DNA of 64,000 nucleotides from Frigoribacterium sp. CG_9.8 (GCF_015751965.1 NZ_JADOVH010000005.1:62001-126000), one strand, 5' to 3'. Positions 15,786 through 25,118 are shown, counted from the first letter of the stretch. The notes: a model not told the origin generated them from the sequence alone. Program-made: numbers and translations.

Positions 15786-17186
15786 ATGGGAATGAGACGT
15801 CTTGAGTTCGGCGACAGCCTGAGCGGCCTGCTGATCGACGGCGTCGAAGACACGCCATATGTTGGCGCGAACTTCCAGCTGACGCGGGACAGCGGCGCGA
15901 TCGTAGAAGTTCCGTATCTCTCGAGTCCGGGCGTCACCCAGTTCAGTCATGTCCAGTCTTGGTTCAACGATCAGGCCCCGCCGACAAACATGCTTCTGCT
16001 AACACCCGAGGGCACAATCTCGCTCTTCGACATCGCGTGGAGTGGACATTCCGAGAACTGGGGCGGTCGGCGCGCCTCGATTGGCTCGGTGCGCCCTGCG
16101 CTTGCTGTTCTTGGTGACCGCGATGGCGCTCTGGCCGATCCGCTTCTAATCGGAGAAATGCGGAGCCGCATCGATGGCCTGAACGAATGGTCACGTCTGT
16201 CTGCGGTGAGCAGCGATAGTGGCACCGACGAAGAAGGACGCGTCCAGTCGGTGACGATGCTGCTGCATCGAGATGATGGCATCACGTGGCAGCAGGGCGG
16301 TGCAACGATGGCCATCCGCGCGGGCTGGTTTCACTCGCCTGCGCAAGATGGGTACAACCGAAAGACGACCGTGGACGACAACGTCCACATTGAGAGCAAG
16401 TTCAGCTCGGGGCCCATGCCCTTCTGGGAGCACTTCGTGGAGCAGCGCAAGGTTGCGAACCTCCTAGTCTTCCTGTTCGGCAGACCGCTCTCGTTCCGTG
16501 AGCACAAGCTGCGCGACGACAGATTCGCTGCCCGAATGAACGGCGGACGCGTCTACGAGCACCCACTCACCGAGGTGATCAGTAGAAGCACCTATCGGGA
16601 GCGGCGCACCGAGCTTCCGTCAAAGAAGGAGCTGGGACGCCCACTCGCGCATATGACACAGATTGGAGTCGAAGGACTCTCGGCGTGGTCTGACAACTAC
16701 GGTGTGTGGGAGCGATTTATCCTGCCGAGCGCGAGCGTTCTTGGCCGCAAGGAGCGTTTCATCGAGGACGTCGTGATATCGACGTCGATGAGCATGGAAG
16801 CGGCGGGCCGCATCCTGGGCGAGCGCCCGGGCGAGCGCGCGACCTACAGCCAGCGCGGGCACAAGACAACCGCGACCTACGTCTACCGCTGCCTAGATGG
16901 TCTCGACGTACTGTGGCCCGAACGCATACGAGACCGGATCGGACTCGCGCGTGCCATTGCGAATAACTACAACAACGTGAAGCACTACGACCGCGGCGAC
17001 TTTCCTGACCACGATGAGTCCTACGTCGTGAGCGAGGTCAACCAGATGATTGTGCGCCTGCTGGCGATCCACATCACGGGCCGGGGCAACGACCTTCTCG
17101 CCGTTGGTTGGGGGTATCGACCTCTGGTTTCTACCACTGGTTGGGCCGCCCCCAATCGGCCACCGCGGCCCGCAGGCAAGCGTTGA
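15786..17186 (+). CDS. ApeA/HEPN-like putative anti-phage protein, 3' end replaced by IS sequence
   Basis: About 438 native residues resemble the ApeA family: a beta-rich N-terminal domain (residues ~1-270, with VDDNVHIESKFSSGPMPFWE and HFVEQRKVANLLVFLFGRPL, patterns of ApeA N-domain 1) and a C-terminal HEPN-type helical domain with ANNYNNVKHYDRGD near residue 402 as the likely RNase motif. ApeA proteins act in abortive anti-phage defence by cleaving RNA. After ~17100 the frame runs into IS3 transposase DNA read out of frame, giving about 28 foreign residues. The start at 15786 (or ATG 15792) is chosen where similarity begins; no good ribosome-binding site is visible. Whether it is functional is open. 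Confidence 0.6.
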   Translation: MGMRRLEFGDSLSGLLIDGVEDTPYVGANFQLTRDSGAIVEVPYLSSPGVTQFSHVQSWFNDQAPPTNMLLLTPEGTISLFDIAWSGHSENWGGRRASIGSVRPALAVLGDRDGALADPLLIGEMRSRIDGLNEWSRLSAVSSDSGTDEEGRVQSVTMLLHRDDGITWQQGGATMAIRAGWFHSPAQDGYNRKTTVDDNVHIESKFSSGPMPFWEHFVEQRKVANLLVFLFGRPLSFREHKLRDDRFAARMNGGRVYEHPLTEVISRSTYRERRTELPSKKELGRPLAHMTQIGVEGLSAWSDNYGVWERFILPSASVLGRKERFIEDVVISTSMSMEAAGRILGERPGERATYSQRGHKTTATYVYRCLDGLDVLWPERIRDRIGLARAIANNYNNVKHYDRGDFPDHDESYVVSEVNQMIVRLLAIHITGRGNDLLAVGWGYRPLVSTTGWAAPNRPPRPAGKR

Positions 17187-17636
17187 CTGCACGAGTCCAG
17201 CACTTCTTCGACGCGTCAGAGGGGACCTACGGGTATCGGCGCATCCACGTCGACCTGGCCGAGGAAGGCACCGAGTGTTCCCCGGAGCTGGTGCGCCAGA
17301 TCATGCGCCGCGAGGACCTTGTCGCCTGTCAGCCGCGCCCGTTCCGGGTCACGACCGAGACGGACGCCGCAGCCGCAGCATCCATGCCCGACCTGGTGAA
17401 GCGGAACTTCACCGCCGACCGCCCGGGGTGAAGTTCGTCGGCGACATTACCTACATCCACACCTGGCAGGGCTTCATCTATCTGGCCACCGTGATCGACT
17501 GCTACTCGAAAAAAGTTGTTGGCTGGTCGATCGCTGATCACATGCGCACCGAACTAGTCGAGAATGCGTTGAAGAGTGCCGCGGCAACCACCGTGATCGA
17601 GGCCGGCGCGATCTTCCACTCGGACCGTGGCAGCGT
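17101..17636 (+). mobile_element. IS3-family transposase (OrfB) remnant
   Basis: From 17108 the frame reads GVSTSGFYHWLGRPQS and GTYGYRRIHVDLAEEGTECS, the HTH_21 part of IS3 OrfB. A one-base loss near 17430 shifts the frame, after which VKFVGDITYIHTWQGF and VIDCYSKKVVGWSIADHMR give the start of the integrase (DDE) core, with HSDRGS as its second Asp region. The copy is cut at ~17637 by an IS30 end, so it has no third catalytic residue and no right end. It is inactive. Confidence 0.85.
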
Positions 17637-17830
17637 CGGCGGATTCAACCGGTCGTCGCAACACCGGCTCATTCGATCAATAGTAGGTGTTCGGTCCAGA
17701 CCTCTGTGGGTGTTCTCCAGCCAAGGGTTTTGCGTGGTCGGTTGTTGAGCGTCTGGGCGACGGCATCGAGCTCGTCAGCGTTCCATCGTGAAAGGTTGGT
17801 GCCCTTCGGGAAGAACTGCCGCAGCAGTGG
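17637..17830 (-). mobile_element. IS30-family transposase C-terminal remnant with terminal repeat
   Basis: On the minus strand the frame ending at 17669 reads LRQFFPKGTNLSRWN, ELDAVAQTLNNRPRKTLGWR and PTEVWTEHLL, the C-terminus of IS30 transposases. Downstream at ~17637-17664 lies GGTGTTGCGACGACCGG and TTGAATCCGCC, which looks like an IS30 terminal inverted repeat. Only about 50 residues of the transposase remain; the rest was lost at the junction with IS110 DNA. Confidence 0.82.
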
Positions 17831-18366
17831 AGTGGTCCCGGAGGGAGGGCTCGGCACCGACAACAAGCCCTTTCAGCTGGTTGATGGCCGTCGTTCGCGC
17901 CTTCACTGCCGATGATTTCACCAGCCGCATTTGGCGAAGCTCTTCAGCGGCACCGATACCCGTCTTCGGAGTCGCTAGTGATCGTCCGGCGATAACTGCG
18001 CGGGCTGCAGCCTCCGCGTCCACCGCGTCAGTCTTGCCCGCTTTGCGTCGCAGCACCCGGTCTGGTTAGTTCACCTCGAACACTTTCACGTTTTGCGTCT
18101 GGAGGTACTTCATCAGCGCTGAGCCGTATGAACCGGTGCATTCGATTCCTGCTGCGTTCACGTCGCTTCAAGCGGTGAGCCCACACCAGTGTCGCAGCAT
18201 GGCCATCGCTCGTCGTCGCGAAGCTGCGGGTGGCGAGGAGGACCCCCGCAATCGTCAGGATCGCCGCAACGTGAACATCTTTGTGAGTGTCTACGCCGAG
18301 GATCACTCCTTGGCCGTGGAGCGTCGATCGCGTCTTTCGAGGGTGTTTCAGAACGGGTGAACTCAT
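17831..18366 (-). mobile_element. IS110-family transposase remnant (N-terminal half)
   Basis: Minus-strand frames give MSSPVLKHPRKT, VILGVDTHKDVHVAAI (the DEDD first Asp) and GIECTGSYGSALMKYLQ, then RRKAGKTDAVDAEAAARAV, the RuvC-like catalytic region of IS110. There is a frameshift near 18175 and an in-frame TAA just before PDRVLRRKAG (~18065). The element stops near 17831, where IS30 sequence begins. It is a dead copy. Confidence 0.85.
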
Positions 18367-18577
18367 GGCTGACCTTTCGTGAGGTGTTAACAAGCAATTC
18401 CACGAGAAGAAGTCAGTCAGCACGGTGACGACACACGCGAGTGGCAAACACCCACGGAAAGGCCCCTCTTGGAACATAGCTTGGCCAAGTGAAACCTTAA
18501 ACACCAGGCCCGATCACGCCTGACAGATCAACGCAAGGACACGCTGGCAATAAAGCGGCGGTCAATCCCAACACGGG

Positions 18578-19480
18578 TCAAGCCGCGACCTGGCCTGGTG
18601 AGCTGATCGTGTCACAATCCCAGCAAATGCCGGTGTATCCCATCGATATGATGATGCCATTCGCCTCAGCGAACGCGGTGATTTGGGCGGATGCGTGTTG
18701 GGTCACGCGGTCCGAGTGGAAGATGACAGGTGCCAACTTTTCGCCGCGCAACACAAGCGCCATCTGCAAAGCGTCCTGAATTAGATCGGTGCGCACGTGG
18801 TCGGCGATCGCCCACCCGATGACCCGACGACTGTGGGCGTCGATGACCGTGGGCGTCGATGACCGTGGGCAGGAAGACCCAGCTTTCTCACGTCCGCAGA
18901 TACGTGATGTCACCGACCCACACTTGGTTGAGCGCGCCTGCGTCCCACTGCCGTTCCACCATATCGACCGGGTACGCGTCTTCGTGACCGATGACCGTCG
19001 TCGTCTTCCACTTTCTCGGGCAGATTCCCACCTATCCGAGGCGTTTCATCGCTGAGGCGACGGTTTTGCGGGAGATGATCTCCCCATCCCCGCGGAGGTC
19101 AGCAAGGATTCGCGGGGACCAGTAGACCTCGTCCGAGTCGCCGCGGAACCACATCACCTTTTGCTCAATCGTCTCCCGACGCAGCGTGCGCTTCGAGGGC
19201 TTCCGCAACAGCCAGGCGTAGTAGCCGTAAACGGGATACCTAAAGCAATCGAGCCATCCGGGAGATGCTGAAACTGGTCTTCTCCACCAGCATCAAGACG
19301 AACGCTCCCCGTTCGTATCCGACGCTTGCTTACGCGAAGAAGATGGACGTTTTTTTAGAAACGCCCGATCAAGTTTCAAATCAGCGTTCTCTTTACGTAA
19401 CCGTTGCAGCTCCGACCGTTCCGACTCCGTTATCGTCGCCTGGTGTCGTTTTCAGATGTCGTCTGCACGGATTTCATTAC
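18578..19480 (-). mobile_element. Second IS3-family remnant (OrfA end and OrfB)
   Basis: Minus-strand fragments read LRKENADLKLDRAFLKK (end of OrfA, near 19380), then QVWVGDITYLRT, VIDAHSRRVIGWAIADHVR and PVIFHSDR-TQHASAQI (DDE core, ~18950-18640). It has at least two in-frame stops and a 16-bp tandem duplication (GTGGGCGTCGATGACC, ~18834-18865) that shifts the frame inside the core. It differs from the remnant at 17101, so two different IS3 elements landed here. Confidence 0.8.
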
Positions 19481-19538
19481 CCGCCTGCATGCTGTTCTTG
19501 CGGCACCTTTCATCATTTTCCCAAAGGGTCAGAATCTT

Positions 19539-20342
19539 TTATTTGTCCTGTTGAGAAGCGGAAGGGATTGACTTGGTTAGGCGTTGGCGCACGGTGAGGA
19601 CTGTCACTAGGGTGAGGATCACGGCAAGGAAAATGATGCTCGTTAGGGTAGTTCCAAGGCCTAAGCCTCCGTCGACTGGGGATTGCGCGAGCAGGTCCCC
19701 GGTTGATGCTCCGAGCGGGCGGGTGAGAACGTACGCGATCCAGAACGCAAGGACCGCATTGAGCGAGAAGACGAAGTACGCGATGGAGACAGCGACGATG
19801 GCGCCAGCGAAAAGCATCAGGGATGCGAAATAGCCAAGCTTGAGCCCCTCGGCGAGGAGGTCACCCGTGGCTGTCCCGAGAGCAAATGTAAAAAGCACCG
19901 TCAACCAGTAATACGTTTCCCGTCGGGTAGTTGTTATCGAGTGGATCGAGAGGGTGCGTTCGGATCGAAACCACAAAATGAAAGTCGCGGTCAAGGCAAG
20001 AGCGAAGATGATTGTGGTCGCCACCAGCGGTAGTCCGATGCCAATTAGGTTGTCGGTGATCAGAGTTCCCACAACGCTGATCAGAACAATCGCGAGCCAA
20101 TACACTGCCGGGACGAACCGTCTTAACCGAAATTGGAGCGCGAGTGCTGCTAATAGCAACGCGGCCACCACCAGGCTTACCCCGGTCATCCCGAAGTTGA
20201 GGGTCACGTTGAGGTAGTCCGCGGCGGTTTCCCCGACTGTTGTCGCGAGAACTTTGATAATCCAAAATATTGCGGTGACTTCGGGGACTTTATTCATCAT
20301 CTGTCGGGCAGTGAACGGTGCGATGCGCTGGGGTGTCGTCAT
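19539..20342 (-). CDS. COG4705-type membrane protein with repeated DUF347 motif
   Basis: A 267-residue integral membrane protein. It begins MTTPQRIAPFTARQMMNKVPEVTAIFWIIKVLATTVGETAADYL; the same pattern (xT-GEt-aDyL) recurs at about residues 85-105, 150-175 and 215-235, i.e. four repeats of two helices. This is COG4705, once described as a membrane protein linked to amylopullulanase regulation, with no firm function. The start ATG at 20342 is preferred over upstream in-frame codons, which lack similarity. It shares strand and spacing (~320 bp) with the PAP2 gene upstream. Confidence 0.85.
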   Translation of the reverse strand: MTTPQRIAPFTARQMMNKVPEVTAIFWIIKVLATTVGETAADYLNVTLNFGMTGVSLVVAALLLAALALQFRLRRFVPAVYWLAIVLISVVGTLITDNLIGIGLPLVATTIIFALALTATFILWFRSERTLSIHSITTTRRETYYWLTVLFTFALGTATGDLLAEGLKLGYFASLMLFAGAIVAVSIAYFVFSLNAVLAFWIAYVLTRPLGASTGDLLAQSPVDGGLGLGTTLTSIIFLAVILTLVTVLTVRQRLTKSIPSASQQDK

Positions 20343-20666
20343 GACGATCTCCTTGGGTGTGAAGCGACGATAGGTGAGTTTTGCAGGGGAAGCGATTGTT
20401 GGATCGGTGCTCTTCAGCTCGCGGACAGAAAAGATCGCCCTGTTTGTGGGTTGGGGAAACATTTACTGGCCGAGTGGGCTCGGATGTTCGGTGCGGGCGG
20501 TCGTGGTTGGTCTGCGTTGCTTGTTTAGCTGTTTGTTTTGGTGGAGAACCCAGGAAATCGAACCTGGCAAGGCACCCCGATAGATGCGTTTCCCTCGGCC
20601 GGTTGTGGGAGGGGTACAGCACCTTTGGTCTCTGGCCGCCACCAAAGACGAAAGGTGGTTGAGGAA
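20343..20666. other. Spacer between PAP2 and COG4705 genes
   Basis: About 324 bp without a convincing gene on either strand; base composition is like the surrounding island. It contains the AAGGAGAT ribosome-binding site (~20350) for the downstream COG4705 gene. I see no repeat or recognisable promoter. Confidence 0.5.
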
Positions 20667-21380
20667 TTAACCTCGTGGAGTGGGCGTGAAAAGCGACGGT
20701 GGAAATGTGATCCGTAAAAAAGTTGGGTGGATGTATCGGTTCCAGATCGGGAGCCAGATGAATAGAGCAGCGGTGCTGATCAGAATGGATCCGATAACGT
20801 CGCTCGGGTAGTGCAGGCCAAGATAGATCCGGGAAAAAGCGACAGTGGCAACGAGGACTGTGCCTGCTGCGATCATCAGTGGTCGTTTTGCGCCGGGTCG
20901 GGTGAGAACTAGAACCACGGCGCAGACGAGGGAGAAGACGAAAGAGGTGTGGCCGCTGGGAAAGCTGTCGTTCGCGGTCTCGATAATGACCGAGTGTACG
21001 ATTCCGTGTGGCGGACGTGGGCGGAAAATGGTGTATTTTCCGACCTCGGCGGCGACCCATCCGACCGCGGTAATTGATCCGAACGCCAGCGCCCGGAGAA
21101 CGTCTCGGTATACCAACAGCAATACCAGGCAAACACCTGCCGTCAGGATGCAGGCGCTAAGAGGTTCGAACCCGTAGTGGATTGCCAGGGCGATAGTTTC
21201 AAGTGCGGGTACCCGAGGTCCAAAGAATGTCAGAGCCCCTATCTCTGGAGTGAGCGGCCCCAATGAGCGCACCCCCACACCGGTGATAAGAGTGATAAGC
21301 ATCAGTGTGATCCCAGCACTGACCATGGAGAGTCGCCGCAATGGCAGGACCAACATTGTCGATGTGGTGATGGTGTTCAT
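20667..21380 (-). CDS. PAP2-family membrane phosphatase
   Basis: A 237-residue type-2 phosphatidic-acid phosphatase family protein with about six membrane segments. The three motifs are complete: KYTIFRPRPP (motif 1), PSGH within NDSFPSGHTSF (motif 2) and SRIYLGLHYPSDV (motif 3), with the catalytic histidines on the outer face. It probably hydrolyses a lipid phosphate such as undecaprenyl diphosphate; the substrate is inference. It lies between the secreted acidic protein and the COG4705 gene, all transcribed away from the two-component genes. Confidence 0.9.
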   Translation of the reverse strand: MNTITTSTMLVLPLRRLSMVSAGITLMLITLITGVGVRSLGPLTPEIGALTFFGPRVPALETIALAIHYGFEPLSACILTAGVCLVLLLVYRDVLRALAFGSITAVGWVAAEVGKYTIFRPRPPHGIVHSVIIETANDSFPSGHTSFVFSLVCAVVLVLTRPGAKRPLMIAAGTVLVATVAFSRIYLGLHYPSDVIGSILISTAALFIWLPIWNRYIHPTFLRITFPPSLFTPTPRG

Positions 21381-21511
21381 TCATTCTTTCCGATGTCTAT
21401 CGCCCTGGGCGACTTGTCCGACCGGAGCAATGTGCATCCCGGTCGGACCAGTGTCATACTCTTCACTCAGCGGTTCGAGCCCCATCGCCTTCAGGCGACC
21501 TGCTGGGACTT

Positions 21512-21922
21512 CTACGGTGTGACGGTACCGGTCGCCAGGGGGGTCGGTACCGTGGTGCCAGTGCCGGTATCAGTGCTGTCCACGGCATCCGGTGTGCCTG
21601 CAACATCAGCGGTGTCTGTCGTCTCTGTCGCGTCGTTGACGTCGGCCTTTTCGTTCACCTCGGCCTTTTCGTTCACCTCGGCCTTTTCGTTCACGTCGTT
21701 CGTGTCGCTGCTGTTGTTAGCGTCGGCGACGTCGCCTGCCTCGGGCACGTCGCTTGTCGTGGAGGGACCGGTCGCCGGGATTCCGGTACCGGTATCGGTG
21801 GTGCTTGTTGTGGGAGTCGGTGTCGGGGCAGCTGCGATGGCGGCAGTGGTTCCGAGGGCGCCGAGTCCGAGCGTTGCCACGATTGCGAGTGCGACTTTGG
21901 TTTTGATGGCGAATTTAGACAT
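21512..21922 (-). CDS. Secreted acidic Thr/Asp/Glu-rich protein with VNEKAE repeats
   Basis: A 136-residue protein with a clear Sec signal peptide (MSKFAIKTKVALAIVATLGLGALGTTAAIAAA). The mature part is low-complexity and acidic, with three six-residue repeats VNEKAE/VNEKAD around residue 80 and Thr/Pro-rich flanks. There is no cell-wall anchor or membrane segment, so it is probably released. The start ATG at 21922 follows a GAAGGAGAA ribosome-binding site. I do not recognise a family. It is divergent from the response regulator gene, so it is a plausible regulatory target of that system. Confidence 0.75.
   Translation of the reverse strand: MSKFAIKTKVALAIVATLGLGALGTTAAIAAAPTPTPTTSTTDTGTGIPATGPSTTSDVPEAGDVADANNSSDTNDVNEKAEVNEKAEVNEKADVNDATETTDTADVAGTPDAVDSTDTGTGTTVPTPLATGTVTP
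21642..21695. repeat. Three tandem 18-bp repeats inside the secreted-protein gene
   Basis: TCGGCCTTTTCGTTCACC is repeated three times (21642-21659, 21660-21677, 21678-21695, the last with one change). It encodes the VNEKAE/VNEKAD units. Near-identity at the DNA level suggests recent slippage expansion. Confidence 0.9.
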
Positions 21923-21984
21923 GTGAGTTGTTCTCCTTCGATAGTTGGGGTGGACATTTCTCAGAGTGCCACCGTGAAATAAGA

Positions 21985-22006
21985 GCCAGATAAGAGGTGC
22001 CAGATA
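21985..22006. promoter_or_regulatory. Direct repeat GCCAGATA in the divergent spacer
   Basis: GCCAGATA occurs at 21985-21992 and 21999-22006, 14 bp apart, between the secreted-protein gene and the response-regulator gene. OmpR-family regulators bind direct repeats, though normally 10-11 bp apart, so this is a weak candidate site. Confidence 0.25.
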
Positions 22007-22121
22007 GGTAAAGAGATCGTCGAAACACAGAGGTGGTGTGGAAAGCTGAGCGAACGAGATCGGCGAATCAGCGCCGCCAGCGTGGGTGCACACATCGTGT
22101 TAGGGAAAAGCAGGTGGGTCC

Positions 22122-22814
22122 GTGGCAAAACGAATTTTGATAGTCGAGGATGATCCGGTCATCTCGGATGCGGTGGCCCGAGGTCTGCGTGCGGACGGAT
22201 TTGTGGTCACGGTTACCGGTGACGGCGAACAGGGGCTCGTAGAGGCGACTGAAGGGGTGTTTGATGTGATCGTTTTAGACATCATGCTTCCCATGATGTC
22301 GGGGTACGAAGTGTGTCGCCGGTTGCGGGCTGCGGGGTCTCCGACCCCAATTTTGATGCTCACAGCAAAAGATACTGAGCATGATGAGGCCAACGCGTTG
22401 GACCTCGGAGCGGACGATTACCTGACGAAACCGTTTTCTTTCGTGGTGTTACGGGCACGCTTACGGGCGTTGCTTCGGCGGGTTCCTGCGGAGCACTCCA
22501 CCACGGTTGCCGTGGGAAACCTTGTTCTCGACTCGGAAACATTTCGGTGTTCCCGCGGCGGGAAACAGATTGTGCTCACGGCACGCGAATTCGCATTATT
22601 AGAATTTCTTATGCGAAATCAGGGTCGCATCGTCAGTAAAGGGATGATTGCCGAATATGTGTGGGACGCCGAACTCGATATCGATTCGAACGTGGTGGAA
22701 GTGTACATCGGGTATCTGCGTCGCAAAATAGATAAGCCATTCCAACGCGAGGACATCGAAACTATTCGCGGGGTCGGCTACCGATTTGCGAGTGAACGCC
22801 TGGCCCGCCGATGA
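22122..22814 (+). CDS. OmpR-family response regulator
   Basis: A 230-residue two-domain regulator. The receiver has acidic residues in VEDDPVI, the phosphoacceptor D53 in VIVLDIMLP and the conserved KPF near residue 105. The C-terminal winged helix shows LTAREFALLEFLMRNQGRIVS and NVVEVYIGYLRRKID. It starts with GTG at 22122 and overlaps the histidine kinase by 4 bp (ATGA), so the pair is co-translated. Targets probably include the adjacent secreted-protein/PAP2 genes; that is inference. Confidence 0.95.
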   Translation: MAKRILIVEDDPVISDAVARGLRADGFVVTVTGDGEQGLVEATEGVFDVIVLDIMLPMMSGYEVCRRLRAAGSPTPILMLTAKDTEHDEANALDLGADDYLTKPFSFVVLRARLRALLRRVPAEHSTTVAVGNLVLDSETFRCSRGGKQIVLTAREFALLEFLMRNQGRIVSKGMIAEYVWDAELDIDSNVVEVYIGYLRRKIDKPFQREDIETIRGVGYRFASERLARR

Positions 22815-24232
22815 AAGCAAACCTTCTGAAACGGTATCGCCGCCGCGGCGTGCGCGAACGAGTGGCCGCAGCTGCAAGCATTGTATTGGCCGTCACCCTG
22901 TTGATTGGAGCGATCGTACTGGTGGCGTTAGTAGATAGCTCACTGCAAAATAACCTCGACACCGCAGCGGTTACTCGCGCGGAAGATGTTTCGGCCGCAA
23001 TTACAGCCAACGGCATGAAATCCACCATCCCCAGCAGCGGCGACGATGGATCCCTTGTCCAGATCATCAACAGTGCCGGGATAGTTGTTTCGTCAACCGA
23101 AAACTTTGCCGGAGAGCGCGCGCTTTTGAACATCCCGCCGCGGCAGCGACAGACAACGCTTCTGACAATTGATAACGCCCCTATTGGAGATGGATCGGAT
23201 ACTGTTCGTGTCGCCGCGGAACCTATCCAACTTCCTTCGGGGCCAGGTTGGGTGTATGTAGCCAACTCATTGGCGCAGCTCCATTCGGCCACAAAGAGTC
23301 TGGTATTGCTGCTTGGTATTGGTTTGCCCATCCTGTTGATCATCGTGGTCGGCACGGTTTGGTTCGCAGTAGGACGAGCGCTACGACCGGTAGAGCAGAT
23401 TCGCAGGCGCACTATCCAAATTCGGGGCGACTTCACCCAACGAGTTCCCGTGCCGCCCTCAGACGATGAGATTGGCCGGCTCGCCCGAACAGTCAACGAC
23501 ATGCTTGACCGCTTGGCTGCAGCAGCAGACCAGGAACGTCGTTTCGTCGGCGATGCCTCCCACGAATTACGAAGTCCCTTAGCGGCCATCCGTGCACAGA
23601 TCGATGTGGCATTGGAACACCCCGAGAGCGAAGACCCGCAACGCGTGTTCCAAACAATCCAGACGCAAACCGAAGACATGACCCAACTTCTAGAAGATTT
23701 GCTCTTTCTGGCCCGTGTCAGCGAGGACCAAACCAACTACGCGGCTCCAGATGTGGATCTAGATGAGGTCCTGGTTCAAGAAGTGCGTCGTCTACATCAC
23801 GCTCACCGCGTGAAACAGAACACCGCAGTGACCGTTCGGATCTCACACCTCGACGCTGTGCGAATGCCCGGTTCCGCCCGAGATCTCGCACGAATGATCG
23901 CTAATCTCCTCAATAACGCCGCCGATTTCGCAAAAACCGAGGTAACGGTTGAGCTTCACGTCGTCGAGACGGAAAACATTTACATCACCGTGACCGACGA
24001 CGGTCCCGGCATTGCTAAGACCGATCGGGAACGAATATTTGATCGCTTCACCCGACTAGATGATTCTCGTTCACGAGCGACCGCGCACACCAGCACCGGT
24101 CTGGGCCTCGCCATCGCGCAACAAATTGCCAACCGCCACGCCGGTACCATTGTCGCCAGCGCCCGCACCGACACACAACCCGGAGCGGTCATCACAATCT
24201 CCCTCCCCTACCCCGCCAAAAGCGCGCGGTAA
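22811..24232 (+). CDS. Sensor histidine kinase
   Basis: A 473-residue membrane kinase: first membrane helix ~residues 19-41, extracytoplasmic sensor region ~42-160, second helix ~163-185, HAMP ~186-240, HisKA with the phosphoacceptor H251 in GDASHELRSPLAAIRAQ, and a HATPase domain with N-box MIANLLNNAADFAK, VTDDGPGI (G1) and GLGLAIAQQIANRH (G2). It is partner to the response regulator immediately upstream. The signal it senses is not evident. Confidence 0.95.
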   Translation: MKANLLKRYRRRGVRERVAAAASIVLAVTLLIGAIVLVALVDSSLQNNLDTAAVTRAEDVSAAITANGMKSTIPSSGDDGSLVQIINSAGIVVSSTENFAGERALLNIPPRQRQTTLLTIDNAPIGDGSDTVRVAAEPIQLPSGPGWVYVANSLAQLHSATKSLVLLLGIGLPILLIIVVGTVWFAVGRALRPVEQIRRRTIQIRGDFTQRVPVPPSDDEIGRLARTVNDMLDRLAAAADQERRFVGDASHELRSPLAAIRAQIDVALEHPESEDPQRVFQTIQTQTEDMTQLLEDLLFLARVSEDQTNYAAPDVDLDEVLVQEVRRLHHAHRVKQNTAVTVRISHLDAVRMPGSARDLARMIANLLNNAADFAKTEVTVELHVVETENIYITVTDDGPGIAKTDRERIFDRFTRLDDSRSRATAHTSTGLGLAIAQQIANRHAGTIVASARTDTQPGAVITISLPYPAKSAR

Positions 24233-24515
24233 CCCGCTACCCCGCACGGTGGCGCAAACACAGCGGAGCCCATCGCCGCCGGTTCCAATTTTACTCAGAC
24301 CGCTAAAGCACCAGCTTCAGCATGATGTCTTCTGACTGGGCTGCTTTCTGTGACAGATTGAAGTAGCCAACATCAAACGACCACCCGATCTGCGATGCCC
24401 AATAGAGCGACGATCGGCATGACAAAATCAACGATCTCTTCTTCCACTTGCGGCCCACCCAAGCAAGTACCGTCAAGCGGCACTGCCTGAGGGCCTAACC
24501 TTCTCGACGTACTTA
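24233..24515. other. Spacer after the histidine kinase
   Basis: About 280 bp with no convincing gene. It separates the two-component operon from the decayed recombinase on the other strand. I see no strong terminator hairpin. Confidence 0.4.
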
Positions 24516-25118
24516 TCAAGGTTTTCGATTGAGAAATCGAGTGCCGTCTACGCGAATCTCGCCGGCAGGCGAGACGTGGCGGTAAAGAGTCTGTCGGGAA
24601 ATCCCAAGCTCGTCACACAGCTCCCCACTTTTTGTCTCCGAACTCCCCATAGCGGCCAGCGCGGTGCGTACCTTCGCGGGAAGCATCGTGAAGGGTCGGC
24701 CGCCGATATGGCCCCGTGCTCGAGCTGAGGCGAGCCCAGCGACGCTCCGTTCTGAGATTAACCATCATTCAAGTTCAGCCAGCGCAGCAAAAATTCCGAA
24801 CACCAGCTTGCCGGCCGCGGTCGTGATGTCGATCGCCGCACCCGGCCCCTCGAGAACCTTCATCCCAACACCTCGAGCGGTGAGGTCGTGGACAGTATTA
24901 ACTAAACGGTGCAAGTCCGGGCCCAGCCGGTCCGGTTTCCAGACAACAAGCGTGTCCCCGTCCCGCAGCGACTTCAGGCACGCCGCGAGCCCCGGCCGGT
25001 CATCTTTTTTCCCCGACGCGCGATCCTGGTACAACTGCTGCTCGTCGACGCTGGCTTCATAAAGTGCGTCCCGCTGAAGATCAACCGATTGTGAACCGTC
25101 GGCTTTCGAAACGCGCAC
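24516..25118 (-). pseudogene. Serine recombinase (resolvase/invertase) pseudogene
   Basis: The frame reads RVSKADGSQSVDLQRDAL with the catalytic Ser, then GDTLVVWKPDRLGPDLHRLVN, then FGIFAALAELE followed by an in-frame TGA (24765-24767). Beyond the stop the frame continues ISERSVAGLASARARGHIGGRP and the helix-turn-helix ELGISRQTLYRHV, ending at 24516. The N-terminus is also damaged: TAG follows ATG-AGA just upstream of a GTG. This is an inactive site-specific recombinase and a marker of past mobility. Confidence 0.85.

Noticed and set aside
20781-20820. ACGTCGCTCG in the PAP2 gene as a copy of the tRNA-Gly 3' end (att site)
   Set aside because: The match is only about 9 bases and lies inside an intact gene, so it is probably chance.
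21642-21695. Tandem repeat considered as a CRISPR array
   Set aside because: The units are 18 bp with no spacers and lie inside a coding frame; no cas genes are present.
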